A DNA stretch of 64,000 nucleotides from Mycobacteriales bacterium. Lineage in GTDB: Bacteria; Actinomycetota; Actinomycetes; Mycobacteriales; SCTD01. The position numbers were made by a program, and so were the translations under genes. Shown here piece after piece: positions 8,094 through 17,695 of this stretch. The stretch lies in assembly GCA_030697205.1 (NCBI GenBank), contig JAUYQP010000025.1, positions 1 to 64,000 on the forward strand, written 5' to 3'. How positions within the stretch are numbered: position 1 is the stretch's first letter; every line of letters begins with the position of its first letter. A model generated the notes under the pieces. The model was not told the DNA's origin. It worked only from the letters and a program-made list of their open reading frames with translations, and did not search any database.

Positions 8094-8344
8094 CACGACG
8101 CGCCGACCAGCCGGCCGACGAGGGACTCCACCGCGCCGTAGTCGCGGGTGTGCTCCCAGGCGTCGTCGGGGAAGGCGATCCCGAACTCGTCCTCGATGAC
8201 CATCGCCCACTCGATCGCGGCGAGGCTGTCGACGCCGAGGTCGTCGCCGAGCAGCGCGTCGGGGAGCAGCTCGGTGGGGCTCACGTCGAGCTGGCGGGCC
8301 GACAGGTCACGCAGCCGAGAGGTCAGGTCGGCGGGCAGGGTCAC
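8093..8344 (-). CDS. acyl carrier protein (first copy)
   Basis: An 83-residue ACP. The phosphopantetheine attachment serine is Ser40 in LGVDSLAAIEW, with the acidic recognition helix (EDEFGIAFPDD) after it. It begins at GTG 8344; a TACGCT box exactly 7 nt upstream supports this start and a leaderless transcript. It heads the leftward operon acp-fabF-hisN-HAD-SnoaL and is divergent from fabD, whose start is only 35 bp away. A second, different ACP lies at 9984, so the two may serve different acyl chains or synthases. Confidence 0.92.
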   Translation of the reverse strand: MTLPADLTSRLRDLSARQLDVSPTELLPDALLGDDLGVDSLAAIEWAMVIEDEFGIAFPDDAWEHTRDYGAVESLVGRLVGAS

Positions 8345-8351
8345 GGGCGTC

Positions 8352-8357
8352 AGCGTA
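8352..8357 (-). promoter_or_regulatory. leaderless -10 box (TACGCT) for the acp-fabF operon
   Basis: Minus-strand TACGCT ends 7 nt before the GTG at 8344. With fabD starting at 8379, the whole divergent control region is 34 bp, so both promoters must overlap. A CAGGAT (8365-8370) 8 nt ahead of fabD could be the opposing -10. Confidence 0.55.
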
Positions 8358-8378
8358 GTTGGGGCAGGATGGCGCCCC

Positions 8379-9946
<1,568 letters not shown>

Positions 9947-9970
9947 TCCGTGCTACTCACCGGTCACCAC

Positions 9971-9976
9971 TAGGGT
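9971..9976 (+). promoter_or_regulatory. leaderless -10 box (TAGGGT) for the second acp and fabI
   Basis: TAGGGT lies exactly 7 nt upstream of ATG 9984, in the only real gap (37 bp) of the rightward operon. It suggests that acp2-fabI also have their own internal promoter. Confidence 0.55.
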
Positions 9977-9983
9977 CGGTCGC

Positions 9984-10232
9984 ATGGAGCGCGCAGAGGT
10001 GTTCGGGACGATGCGGGACAAGGCCGTCGAGCTGCTCGAGGTCGCGGCCGACGACGTGCAGGACGACAAGTCCTTCGTCGACGACCTCGAGGTCGACTCG
10101 CTGTCTCTCGTGGAGTACACGATGGACCTCGAGGACGTCTTCGGCATCGAGCTGCCGGAGGAGGAGCTGACCGACCTCAAGACGATCGGCGCCTTCGTCG
10201 ACCTCGTCCACGCCAAGGTGCTCGCGAAGTGA
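9984..10232 (+). CDS. acpP: acyl carrier protein (second copy)
   Basis: An 82-residue ACP with the attachment serine Ser39 in LEVDSLSLVEY and a strongly acidic helix II/III (EDVFGIELPEEELTDL). This is the more canonical of the two ACPs of the locus; helix II reads SLVEYTMDLED as in AcpM-type housekeeping carriers. ATG 9984 has a TAGGGT box 7 nt upstream. It overlaps fabI by GTGA. It carries the growing chain presented to FabG, FabI and FabF. Confidence 0.93.
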   Translation: MERAEVFGTMRDKAVELLEVAADDVQDDKSFVDDLEVDSLSLVEYTMDLEDVFGIELPEEELTDLKTIGAFVDLVHAKVLAK

Positions 10233-10993
10233 TCCTGTCGGGGAAGCGCCTCCTGGTCACCGGGGTGCTGACCGACTCCTCCATCGCCTACTCCGTCGCG
10301 CGGCTGGCCGCGGAGCAGGGCGCGACCGTCGTGCTGTCGTCGTTCGGCCGGCCGATGTCGCTGACCCAGCGGATGGCGCGGCGGCTCCCCGGCGAGCCGC
10401 CGGTCGTCGAGCTCGACGTGTCGTCGGAGGAGCACCTCGCGGCGCTGCCCGACCGGCTGCGCGAGCACGTCGACGGCCTCGACGGCGTCGTGCACGCGAT
10501 CGGCTTCGCGCCCGCGTCCTGCCTCGGCCAGGGCCTGCTCGACACCGCCTGGGAGGACGTCGGCACCGCGATGCAGGTCTCCACCTGGTCCTACGCGTCG
10601 CTCATCCGCGCCTGCCTGCCGCTGCTCGCCGACAAGGCCTCCTACGTCGGCCTCGACTTCGACGCGCGGGTCGCCTGGCCCGGCTACGACTGGATGGGCG
10701 TCGCGAAGGCCGGCCTCGAGTCGGCCAACCGCTACCTCGCCCGCGACCTCGGGCCGCGCGGCTGCCGGGTCAACCTCGTGTCGGCCGGGCCGATCCGCAC
10801 GATGGCCGCGAAGTCGATCCCGGACTTCGCGAAGTTCGAGGACGTGTGGGGTGACCGCGCGCCGCTCGGGTGGGACGTCGGTGATGCCGAGCCGGTCGCG
10901 CAGGCGGTCGTCGCGCTGCTGTCGGACTGGTTCCCCGCCACCACCGGCCAGATCGTCTACGTCGACGGGGGCTTCTCCGCCGTCGGCGTCTGA
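10229..10993 (+). CDS. fabI: enoyl-ACP reductase (InhA-like FabI)
   Basis: A 254-residue atypical SDR. It starts GKRLLVTGVLTDSSIAYSVA, the FabI-type cofactor loop. The catalytic pair is Tyr153 and Lys160 in GYDWMGVAKAGLESANRYLA, and the C-terminal half follows the mycobacterial InhA pattern (AGPIRTMAAKSIPDF, then APLGWDV and LLSDWFPATTGQIVYVDGG). It performs the last, NADH-dependent step of each elongation cycle. Its 3' end overlaps the convergent DUF1697 gene by 37 bp. InhA-type rather than FabL/FabV-type is judged from the motifs. Confidence 0.95.
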   Translation: MILSGKRLLVTGVLTDSSIAYSVARLAAEQGATVVLSSFGRPMSLTQRMARRLPGEPPVVELDVSSEEHLAALPDRLREHVDGLDGVVHAIGFAPASCLGQGLLDTAWEDVGTAMQVSTWSYASLIRACLPLLADKASYVGLDFDARVAWPGYDWMGVAKAGLESANRYLARDLGPRGCRVNLVSAGPIRTMAAKSIPDFAKFEDVWGDRAPLGWDVGDAEPVAQAVVALLSDWFPATTGQIVYVDGGFSAVGV

Positions 10994-11502
10994 CCGGTCC
11001 CCCGTAGCAGGGACTGCAGGGCGAGGACGGTGCGCCAGTTGCGGGCGGTGGCGGCGACGCCGAGCTTCTTGTCCGACAGAGCGAGCTTCGAGCCGTGCAC
11101 GCCGTTGGCGTAGTGGACGTAGAGCGAGCGCGCCGGTCCGGCCACGACCGCCTCCGGCGGTGTCGCCTCCGGCACCGCGACCGGGTCGCCGGACAGGAAG
11201 GCGACGTGCAGGAGCTTGGTTTCGGCGTCGGGGAAGGGGTTGGCCGCGACGACCGCGTCGAGGTCGCGCGCGGTGCGCACCATCACGCGTACGTCGAGAC
11301 CGGTCTGCACCAGCGCCTCACGGACAGCCGCCTCGAGCCCGGCGGGGCGCAGCGGCGACGTGACGACCGCGTTGCCGCTCTGCAGGTAGGTCACGACGTC
11401 GGTGCAGCCGAGGCCCTCCAGCAGCTCGGTCAGGACGGGCATCCGGATCATGTTGCGGCCGCCGACGTTGACCCCGCGCAGAAGCACCACCGCTCTCGCC
11501 AT
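10957..11502 (-). CDS. DUF1697-family protein
   Basis: A 181-residue protein matching DUF1697: the N-terminal VVLLRGVNVGGRNMIRMPVL, then LGCTDVVTYLQSGNAVVTS, and the middle NPFPDAETKLLHVAFL block are characteristic. Function of the family is unknown. ATG 11502 is chosen because this conserved start follows it directly. The last 12 codons overlap the end of fabI on the other strand, an uncommon but plausible convergent overlap in dense genomes. It is divergent from the catabolic operon beginning at 11535. Confidence 0.9.
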   Translation of the reverse strand: MARAVVLLRGVNVGGRNMIRMPVLTELLEGLGCTDVVTYLQSGNAVVTSPLRPAGLEAAVREALVQTGLDVRVMVRTARDLDAVVAANPFPDAETKLLHVAFLSGDPVAVPEATPPEAVVAGPARSLYVHYANGVHGSKLALSDKKLGVAATARNWRTVLALQSLLRGTGQTPTAEKPPST

Positions 11503-11522
11503 GCCCCGCAGTCTGCCCCGCC

Positions 11523-11528
11523 TACGCT
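11523..11528 (+). promoter_or_regulatory. leaderless -10 box (TACGCT) for the catabolic operon
   Basis: TACGCT lies 6 nt before ATG 11535 in a 32-bp divergent gap. A CAGACT 7 nt ahead of the opposite ATG (11502) may serve the DUF1697 gene. Confidence 0.5.
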
Positions 11529-11534
11529 TCGAGC

Positions 11535-12599
11535 ATGACCGCCCTCGACACCGGGTCCCTGACCTCGCCGGTGCTCGCCGCCCGCGCACTCGCTGACGAG
11601 CTGCTGCGCCCCGCCGCCGAGCGGGTCGACGCCACCGTCGTCCCGCGCAGCCACCTCGACGCGCTCGCCACCGCCGGACTTCTCGGGGTGAGCGCGCCCG
11701 CCGAGCTCGGTGGTGGCGGCCACCCGCCCGCCGTCGGGCGCGAGGTCGTCGAGCAGGTCGCCGGCGCGTGCGGCGCGACGTGGTTCGTGTTGACCCAGCA
11801 CGCCCTGCCGATGCTCACTGCCGCCCGCACCGGCCACCCCGTCGCGGCTGACCTCGCGAGCGGCCGGCTGCTCTCCGGGGTCGCCGTCGCCCACCTGCGC
11901 CGCCCCGGCCCGCCCGCGGTCACCGCCCAGCGCGTCGACGGCGGCTGGCGGTTCGACGGCCACGTCGGGTGGATGACGTCGTGGGGGATCTGCGACGTCT
12001 TCCTGCTCGCCGCGGTCGCCGGTGACGAGGTCGTCACTGTCGTGCTCGACGCCGTCGAGCAGCCGGGCCTGACCGCGTCGGAGCCGATGCGGCTGGCTGC
12101 CATGACCGCGACCCGCACGGTCACCCTCGACCTCACCGGGCTGCACGTGCCCGACAGCGCGGTCCTCGAGGTCGCGCCCCTGCAGCCCTGGCTCGAGGCC
12201 GACCGGCAGAAGACCGCGAACCCGAGCGCCCATACCTTCGGCCTGCAGCGCGAATGCGTGGGCCGGCTGCGCGCCACCGGCGAGCGGCGTGGTGAGCAGG
12301 CCGCCCTCGACCTCGCGGAGCAGCTCGCAGAGGAGGGCGAGGTGCTGCGGGCCTCGGCGTACTCCCTGCTCGACGACGTCCACCCGGCCGAGCGCGTCGA
12401 GGACCGGCTGACGACCCGGGCCGCGAGCCTCGACCTCGTCGTGCGGTCCGCGACCGCGCTGGTCGCCGCGACCGGCGGGTCGGCGCTGGCCCTCGACGCC
12501 GCACCGCAGCGGCTGGTCCGCGAGGCCGTCTTCCACGTCGTGCAGGCCCAGACCGGGCCGGTGCGCGAGGCGACGCTCCGACGAATGGCGAGCCGGTGA
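11535..12599 (+). CDS. acyl-CoA dehydrogenase-fold flavoprotein
   Basis: A 354-residue protein with the three-part acyl-CoA dehydrogenase fold: N-terminal helical domain (LATAGLLGVSAPAELGGGG), middle beta domain (FDGHVGWMTSWGICDVFLLA) and a C-terminal helical domain. The catalytic Glu of true acyl-CoA dehydrogenases is not obvious, and the short length and GHVGWMTSWG segment are closer to the DszC/hydroxylase-like branch of the family. First gene of a tightly overlapping operon with sugar-type enzymes, so its substrate may not be an acyl-CoA. Reaction unknown. Confidence 0.8.
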   Translation: MTALDTGSLTSPVLAARALADELLRPAAERVDATVVPRSHLDALATAGLLGVSAPAELGGGGHPPAVGREVVEQVAGACGATWFVLTQHALPMLTAARTGHPVAADLASGRLLSGVAVAHLRRPGPPAVTAQRVDGGWRFDGHVGWMTSWGICDVFLLAAVAGDEVVTVVLDAVEQPGLTASEPMRLAAMTATRTVTLDLTGLHVPDSAVLEVAPLQPWLEADRQKTANPSAHTFGLQRECVGRLRATGERRGEQAALDLAEQLAEEGEVLRASAYSLLDDVHPAERVEDRLTTRAASLDLVVRSATALVAATGGSALALDAAPQRLVREAVFHVVQAQTGPVREATLRRMASR

Positions 12600-13378
12600 C
12601 CTGGCGGCTGACCGACGCGGACTGGAACTCCTGGCCCGACGGCCTGTCCGATGCCGAGGTGTGGCAGCAGACCGCTTCCTTGAGGATCGAGGGCATCGAG
12701 CTCGGGGTCTACGACGCCGCCGTCGAGCTCGCGCCCGCGCGGCTCGAGCAGCTGGCCGCCCTGGCCGCGCAGCACGACGTGCCCGTCGCCGGTGTCCTGC
12801 TGTCGCTGCCGGTCGCGCTGTGGCCGGGCGGTGCGCTGTCCGGTGACGTCGACCGCCTCGTCGCGCAGGTCGCGCACTGCGCCGAGGTGTGCCGCTCGCT
12901 CGGCCTGCCGGTGCTGGGGCTGTGGCCGGGTGCCGACCCCCAGGGCGCGCGGGTCGTCGAGGGCCTGCGCCGGGTCGTCGACGCGGCCGGTGACGTGCGG
13001 GTCGCGCTGGAGTACAAGCCGCAGACCGCCGTCCCCGACAGCCGCGTCGCGATGGACCTCTGCGAGCAGGTGCCGGGCCTCGGCGTGCTGCTCGACACCG
13101 GTCACGCCCACGCCGTCGGCGAGGACCCGGCTCGGGTCGTCGACGACCTCGGCGACCTGCTGCTGCACTGCCACCTCGGCGACGCGGCGCTCGGTGCCGG
13201 CGACGACGACCTGCCCTGTGGTCGGTTGCACGACTTCGGCTCGCTGGTCGCGGCGCTCGACGCGTCGTTCGCCGGCGCGGCGTCGTTCGACCTCTACGGC
13301 GCGGTGTCGTCTGGGGCGATGACCGGCCTCGAGGCTGTCCGGGAGAGCCGCGACCACGTGCTGCTGAGCCGCGCGTGA
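12596..13378 (+). CDS. sugar phosphate isomerase/epimerase-like TIM barrel protein
   Basis: A 260-residue AP-endonuclease-2/xylose-isomerase-like barrel. Visible features include the early IEGIELGVYDAAVEL strand, VALEYKPQTAVPDS (metal-ligand Glu on strand 5), LLDTGHAHAVGEDPARVV (Asp and His ligands) and LLHCHLGDAALGAG. These match the two-metal site of hydroxypyruvate isomerase, L-erythrulose/2-oxotetronate isomerases and tagatose epimerases. Exact substrate unknown. GTG start overlaps the upstream stop (GTGA); the next gene follows by the same overlap, so the operon is translated as a coupled unit. Confidence 0.85.
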   Translation: MTWRLTDADWNSWPDGLSDAEVWQQTASLRIEGIELGVYDAAVELAPARLEQLAALAAQHDVPVAGVLLSLPVALWPGGALSGDVDRLVAQVAHCAEVCRSLGLPVLGLWPGADPQGARVVEGLRRVVDAAGDVRVALEYKPQTAVPDSRVAMDLCEQVPGLGVLLDTGHAHAVGEDPARVVDDLGDLLLHCHLGDAALGAGDDDLPCGRLHDFGSLVAALDASFAGAASFDLYGAVSSGAMTGLEAVRESRDHVLLSRA

Positions 13379-14337
13379 GGGCGGTCGTCGCGCACGGCCC
13401 GGGCGACTTCCGGGTTGCCGAGGCCGACGATCCGAGCGGCACGGTCGTCGAGGTCGAGGCGGCCGGTGTCTGCGCCGCGGACCGGATGCTGTGGACCGGC
13501 GCCCACCCCTGGGGCGAGCTGGCCTGGCCGTTCACCCCCGGTCACGAGCTGCTCGGCCGGGTCGTCTCGTCGGACCGCGACGACCTGCCCGTCGGCACCC
13601 GTGTCACCGCCGAGGTGAAGCTGCCGTGCCGCTCCTGCCCCACCTGCGTGCGCGGCGACGAGCACCTGTGCCCGCACGGCGCGCACCTCGGCAGCGGCTT
13701 CCCCGGGGCCTTCGCCGAGCGGCTCGCCCTGCCGGCCGGCCTGGCCGTCCATGTCGTGCCCGAGTCGCTGTCGACGGATCAGGCCGTCCTCGCCGAGCCG
13801 ATGGCCTGCGCGGTCCACGCCGTCGCGCGCACCGGCGTCCGACCGGGCGACCACGTCGCGATCGCCGGCCTCGGTGGCCTCGGGGCGCTCGCCGTGGTGG
13901 CCGCCCGCGCAGCGGGAGCGGCGTACGTCGTGGCCGTGGTCAGGTCCGACGACAAGGCGCGCCTCGCGCTCTCCCTCGGGTACGACGCTGCCGTCCTCGC
14001 CCCCGACGACGCGGCCTTCGACGCCGTGCTCGACGTGTCGGGCTCGGTCGACGCCGTGGCCGTGCTGCTACGCGCCGTGCGACCCGGTGGGCGGGTCGGG
14101 GTCTACGGCGTCTACGACCGGCCGCTGCCGCTGGACCTCAACGCGCTGGCGGAGTTCGGCGAGCTGTCGGTCGCCGGCGGGCACCTCGCTCCGGGCTGCT
14201 TCCCGACCGCGCTGGCGCTGCTCGCCGGCGTCGACGGTGACCTGGTCGTCAGCGGCCGGCACCCGCTGGAGACGATCAGTGACGCGCTCACCGCCGCGCA
14301 CCCCCGACGCCTCAAGGAGATCGTGTGCCCGACCTGA
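13375..14337 (+). CDS. zinc-dependent alcohol dehydrogenase (polyol/sugar type)
   Basis: A 320-residue medium-chain dehydrogenase. The catalytic zinc site includes Cys in AAGVCAADRM and His-Glu in TPGHELLGRV. A structural zinc lobe is given by CRSCPTCVRGDEHLC. The NAD-binding motif is AGLGGLGALAVVAARAAG. It is slightly short for the family (usually 340-350). In this operon it most likely oxidises a polyol or sugar hydroxyl to a ketone or aldehyde before isomerisation, phosphorylation and aldol cleavage. It overlaps the aldolase gene by 13 nt. Confidence 0.88.
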   Translation: MRAVVAHGPGDFRVAEADDPSGTVVEVEAAGVCAADRMLWTGAHPWGELAWPFTPGHELLGRVVSSDRDDLPVGTRVTAEVKLPCRSCPTCVRGDEHLCPHGAHLGSGFPGAFAERLALPAGLAVHVVPESLSTDQAVLAEPMACAVHAVARTGVRPGDHVAIAGLGGLGALAVVAARAAGAAYVVAVVRSDDKARLALSLGYDAAVLAPDDAAFDAVLDVSGSVDAVAVLLRAVRPGGRVGVYGVYDRPLPLDLNALAEFGELSVAGGHLAPGCFPTALALLAGVDGDLVVSGRHPLETISDALTAAHPRRLKEIVCPT

Positions 14338-14978
14338 TCGACCAGCTCGTCACCGTGGGCCGCAAGGCCGTGGCGGCTGGTCTCGTCATCGGCTCGGGCG
14401 GCAACCTGTCGGCCCGTGAGCCGGGGGCCGACACCTGCGTCGTGACCGCGAGCGGCACCTGGCTCGACGAGCTCGACCGGGAGGCGTTCTCCGTCGTGCG
14501 GATCTCCGACGGGGCCGTGGTCGGCGGGCACCCGACGCCGTCGAGCGAGGTGCCGCTGCACCTCGCGACCTACCGGGTCCGGCCCGACGTCAACGCCGTC
14601 GTGCACCTGCACCCGCAGACCTCGGTGCTGCTCGACGCGCTCGGGCACCAGATCAGGCTGCTGACGATCGACCACGCCTACTACGTCCGCGAGGTCCGCT
14701 CGACGCCCTTCATCCAGAGCGGCACGCAGGAGCTCGCCGACGCGGGGGCCGCTGCTGTGGCCGACGGCTGCAACTGCGTGATCCTCGGCCACCATGGTTG
14801 CTCGGCGCTGGGGACCACGGTCGAGGAGGCCCACAAGCGGGCAGCCAACCTCGAGGAGGCCGCGCGCGCGACGTTGACGATGCTGCAGCTCGGGGACACG
14901 ACGACGGTCTGCCCGCCGTCCTACCTCGAGACGATCCGCGCCAAGGAAGCCGCGGCTGCCGGCCCGGCCGGTCACTAG
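14325..14978 (+). CDS. class II aldolase/adducin family protein (fuculose-phosphate aldolase-like)
   Basis: A 217-residue class II aldolase-fold enzyme. Zinc ligands are visible as the His-X-His of VVHLHPQTS and the later His of ILGHHGCSALGT, with the catalytic Glu in TPSSEVPLHLATYR. The N-terminal GLVIGSGGNLSARE loop binds the substrate phosphate in L-fuculose-1-phosphate, rhamnulose-1-phosphate and ribulose-5-phosphate family members. With the FGGY kinase next door, the likely role is cleavage (or epimerisation) of a ketose 1-phosphate. GTG start. Confidence 0.9.
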   Translation: MPDLIDQLVTVGRKAVAAGLVIGSGGNLSAREPGADTCVVTASGTWLDELDREAFSVVRISDGAVVGGHPTPSSEVPLHLATYRVRPDVNAVVHLHPQTSVLLDALGHQIRLLTIDHAYYVREVRSTPFIQSGTQELADAGAAAVADGCNCVILGHHGCSALGTTVEEAHKRAANLEEAARATLTMLQLGDTTTVCPPSYLETIRAKEAAAAGPAGH

Positions 14979-16378
14979 TGCTGCTCGCGGCCGGGCTCGA
15001 CCTCGGCGGCTCGACGGTCAAGGCCTGGGTCGCCGACCTCGAGACCGGCGCCTGCCTCGCGTCGGCGACGGTCGCCGTCACGACGCTGCGACCGGGACCG
15101 CACCGCGCCGAGCTCGACCCGGTCGAGTGGGAGGCCGCCTGCAGGTCGGCGCTCGGGTCGGCCGTCGCGCAGGCAGACCGCCCGGGAGCGGACTACGCCG
15201 GCGTGACCGTCTGCTCGCTGCGGCAGGGCTTCGTGCTGCTCGACGCGGCCGGTGCGGTGCTCGGCAACGGCGTCCTCAACAGTGACCGCCGAGGCGGGCC
15301 TTACGCCGAGGTGCTCGCCGGCACCCATGGCGTGACCGGACACTGGCCGGCACCCGAGTTGACCCTGCCCAAGCTGCTCGCGGTCGCGGCCGAGGAGCCC
15401 GACCGCTGGGCCGCCACCGCGCGGGTGCTCTTCGTGCACGACTGGGTGCTGTGGCTGCTGACCGGACGGCAGGTCACCGAGACCTCCTACGCCTGCGCCG
15501 GCGGCATGGCCGACGTCGCGCGCCGTGGCTGGGCCGTCGACCTCCTGGAGGTCTCCGGTCTCGGGATGTCGCGGCTTGCGCCGCTGGTCGAGGCCGGCGC
15601 GTTCGTCGGTGAGCTGGTCGACGGCTGGGCGCTGCCGGCGTCCCTGCCGGTCGTCGCCGGCAGCGGTGACACCCAGGTCGCCGCGCTGGGTGTCGGCGGG
15701 CTGGGCGACGGCGTCGTCACGGTGGTGGCCGGGTCGTCGACGCCGATCCAGGTCGCCACCGCCGCACCGGTCACCGACCCGCTGGGGCGTCCCTGGGTGT
15801 CGACGCACGCGGCCCCCGGGCTGTGGGCGGCGGAGGGCAACGCCGGCTACCCCGGCACGATGTCGGGCTGGTGGGCCGACCTCGCGCCGTCGACCGTGGC
15901 GCTGACCCCGAGCCCGGTCGTGGCGGTGACCGCCGCGCCCTGGTGGTCGCGCGAGACCTGGCAGCACAAGCCGCCGGCGTCGCTCGTCGGGCTGGGCCCT
16001 TCCACCACCGCTGCCGACGTGGCTGGCGCGCTGGTCCAGGCGCACGCCTTCGCTGTCGCCGGCGGGATCGCCGACCTCGACCGGGCCGTGGGGCGCCCGT
16101 CGTCCGCCGTCGTCGTCACCGGCGGCGCGGCCTCCGACGGCGTACTGCCCTCACTGCTCGCCGTCGTCCTCGGTCGCGATGTCCACTGGGACGACACCGG
16201 CGCGCCCTCCGCGGTGGTCGGCGGGTGCCACCTCGTGGCGCGCGCCATAGGCGCGCACACCCACGTCCCGTCGCTGCCCACCCGCGTCGTGCCCGCGGGG
16301 GACACCGCGGACTGGACCTCGGCGCGTGAGCGCTGGCTCGAGGTCGAGGCTGCGCTGCGGGCAGGACTCGCGGACTAG
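14978..16378 (+). CDS. FGGY-family carbohydrate kinase
   Basis: A 466-residue sugar kinase with two actin-like domains. The N-terminal phosphate loop is GLDLGGSTVKAWV; the catalytic Asp is in AGSGDTQVAALG; the second domain has VVTGGAASDGVLPSLLAVVLG. It is shorter than xylulokinases (about 500). It would phosphorylate a ketose or polyol for the neighbouring aldolase. GTG 14978 overlaps the aldolase TAG (TAGTG). Whether the sugar has 4, 5 or 6 carbons cannot be read from sequence. Confidence 0.9.
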   Translation: MLLAAGLDLGGSTVKAWVADLETGACLASATVAVTTLRPGPHRAELDPVEWEAACRSALGSAVAQADRPGADYAGVTVCSLRQGFVLLDAAGAVLGNGVLNSDRRGGPYAEVLAGTHGVTGHWPAPELTLPKLLAVAAEEPDRWAATARVLFVHDWVLWLLTGRQVTETSYACAGGMADVARRGWAVDLLEVSGLGMSRLAPLVEAGAFVGELVDGWALPASLPVVAGSGDTQVAALGVGGLGDGVVTVVAGSSTPIQVATAAPVTDPLGRPWVSTHAAPGLWAAEGNAGYPGTMSGWWADLAPSTVALTPSPVVAVTAAPWWSRETWQHKPPASLVGLGPSTTAADVAGALVQAHAFAVAGGIADLDRAVGRPSSAVVVTGGAASDGVLPSLLAVVLGRDVHWDDTGAPSAVVGGCHLVARAIGAHTHVPSLPTRVVPAGDTADWTSARERWLEVEAALRAGLAD

Positions 16379-17643
16379 TCCGAGGAGCAGCGAGCGCCCG
16401 CGAGGACGCGCGCCAGCGTCAACGGTCGGGGCTGGTGGTCTGTCGCGCCGACCGCCGGACCGCCGGGTCGCGCGTCGACGCGCAGCACGTCGATCCCGCG
16501 GTGCAGGTCGAGCGCGTAGACGATCCGCGTGCCCGGGACCCACACCGTCGACCAGGTGCGTGGCTCCGTCGGGACGTAGCTCGCGACCTGGCGCAGCCGG
16601 CGCGGGTCGCTCGCGTCGAAGATCCGCACTCCGGCGCCGAACCACGCCGTGGCGACAAGCGGCCCGCTCGTCGAGAACCAGTGCGCCGAGCAGCCGGCAC
16701 CGGGGCCGGGTGCGGTAGTCGCCTTGCGATCGACCGGTGCGACGCTGTCGAGCACAGTCAGGGGGCGTCCCGTCGCGTGCCCGCGCGCATCGACGCTGTG
16801 CAGGCGACCGCCGTCGAGGCAGTCGTCGGCCGTCGACTCCTCAGCGACGAGAAGCACGTCCCCGCGCCCGAGCGGCCCGCGCCAATCCACGTCGAGCGGG
16901 CGGAGACTGCCATGCGCGACCCCGACCCGGGTCAGCGCACTGGACCCCGCCGGCCCGGTGGAGGTGAGCTCCACGGGCGCGAGGGGGCTCGCCGCAGCGG
17001 TCCGACGGGCCACGCTCGCGCCGAGGTTGCGGACGGGCGCCACGGCCAAGGCGGTGACCCCGCCCTCGCCCGAGAGCCACACCAGCCCACGGTCGTCCTC
17101 GTCCAGGTCGTGCACTGCGCCGCTCGCCGCCGGAAGTGGGACCCGGTGGACGACGGGAGCAGACGGGGATCTCAGGTCGACGGCCACGAGGGTGGCCCCG
17201 TTGCTGGCGTAGGCCCATCGGCACTCCAGCAGGCAGGTCGCGGTGTGGCCCGCGCCGTCGGGCAGCGGCACCTCGGCGAGCACAGCGGGACGGCTCGGGT
17301 CCGCGACTGAGACGACCACCAGCTGCCCGCCCACGGGGGAGTCGGCGGCTCGCACGGGCACGTCCTCGCTGAGCAGCGCGAGGCCACCGCCCACGTCGAG
17401 GTCCTCGTTCTGGAAGGTGGGCAGCGGCAGCCGGCCCAGTTCGAGCGGCGACTCCGGACGGCTGACGTCGTACGTCAGCAGACCTGCTGCCGTGGAGACG
17501 TGCAGCACGGTGCCGACCAGGCGTGCGCTGACCGCGCCCGGCGCTGGGACCGTGGAGAGCAGGGTGATCGGTGAAGGTGGCGCGGCCTGCGCCGGGACGG
17601 TCAGGACCGTGACGGCGAGGACGAGGAGCAGGCGACGGAGCAC
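16375..17643 (-). CDS. secreted LVIVD-type beta-propeller protein
   Basis: About 422 residues with a signal peptide (LRRLLLVLAVTVLTVPAQA) and then repeated blade-like units such as LLTYDVSRPESPLELGRL, VVSVADPSRPAVLAEVPL and VRIFDASDPRRLRQVASYV, the YD/VD-x-S-x-P pattern of LVIVD/choice-of-anchor propellers. Probably exported and involved in protein or surface interactions; no enzyme motif is seen. The start is uncertain: GTG 17643 begins the signal peptide but lacks a ribosome site; longer in-frame starts exist upstream but would bury the signal. Its stop overlaps the end of the kinase gene. Confidence 0.75.
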   Translation of the reverse strand: MLRRLLLVLAVTVLTVPAQAAPPSPITLLSTVPAPGAVSARLVGTVLHVSTAAGLLTYDVSRPESPLELGRLPLPTFQNEDLDVGGGLALLSEDVPVRAADSPVGGQLVVVSVADPSRPAVLAEVPLPDGAGHTATCLLECRWAYASNGATLVAVDLRSPSAPVVHRVPLPAASGAVHDLDEDDRGLVWLSGEGGVTALAVAPVRNLGASVARRTAAASPLAPVELTSTGPAGSSALTRVGVAHGSLRPLDVDWRGPLGRGDVLLVAEESTADDCLDGGRLHSVDARGHATGRPLTVLDSVAPVDRKATTAPGPGAGCSAHWFSTSGPLVATAWFGAGVRIFDASDPRRLRQVASYVPTEPRTWSTVWVPGTRIVYALDLHRGIDVLRVDARPGGPAVGATDHQPRPLTLARVLAGARCSSD

Positions 17644-17695
17644 GCACCGGGGAGCCCGGGGGAGGCGCGAAGGTTCGGTGCGGGACCATCGGACG

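Noticed and set aside
11448-13535. Long leftward frames opposite the flavoprotein and isomerase genes
   Set aside because: Low-complexity Arg/Gly/Pro translation, antisense to genes with clear family motifs.
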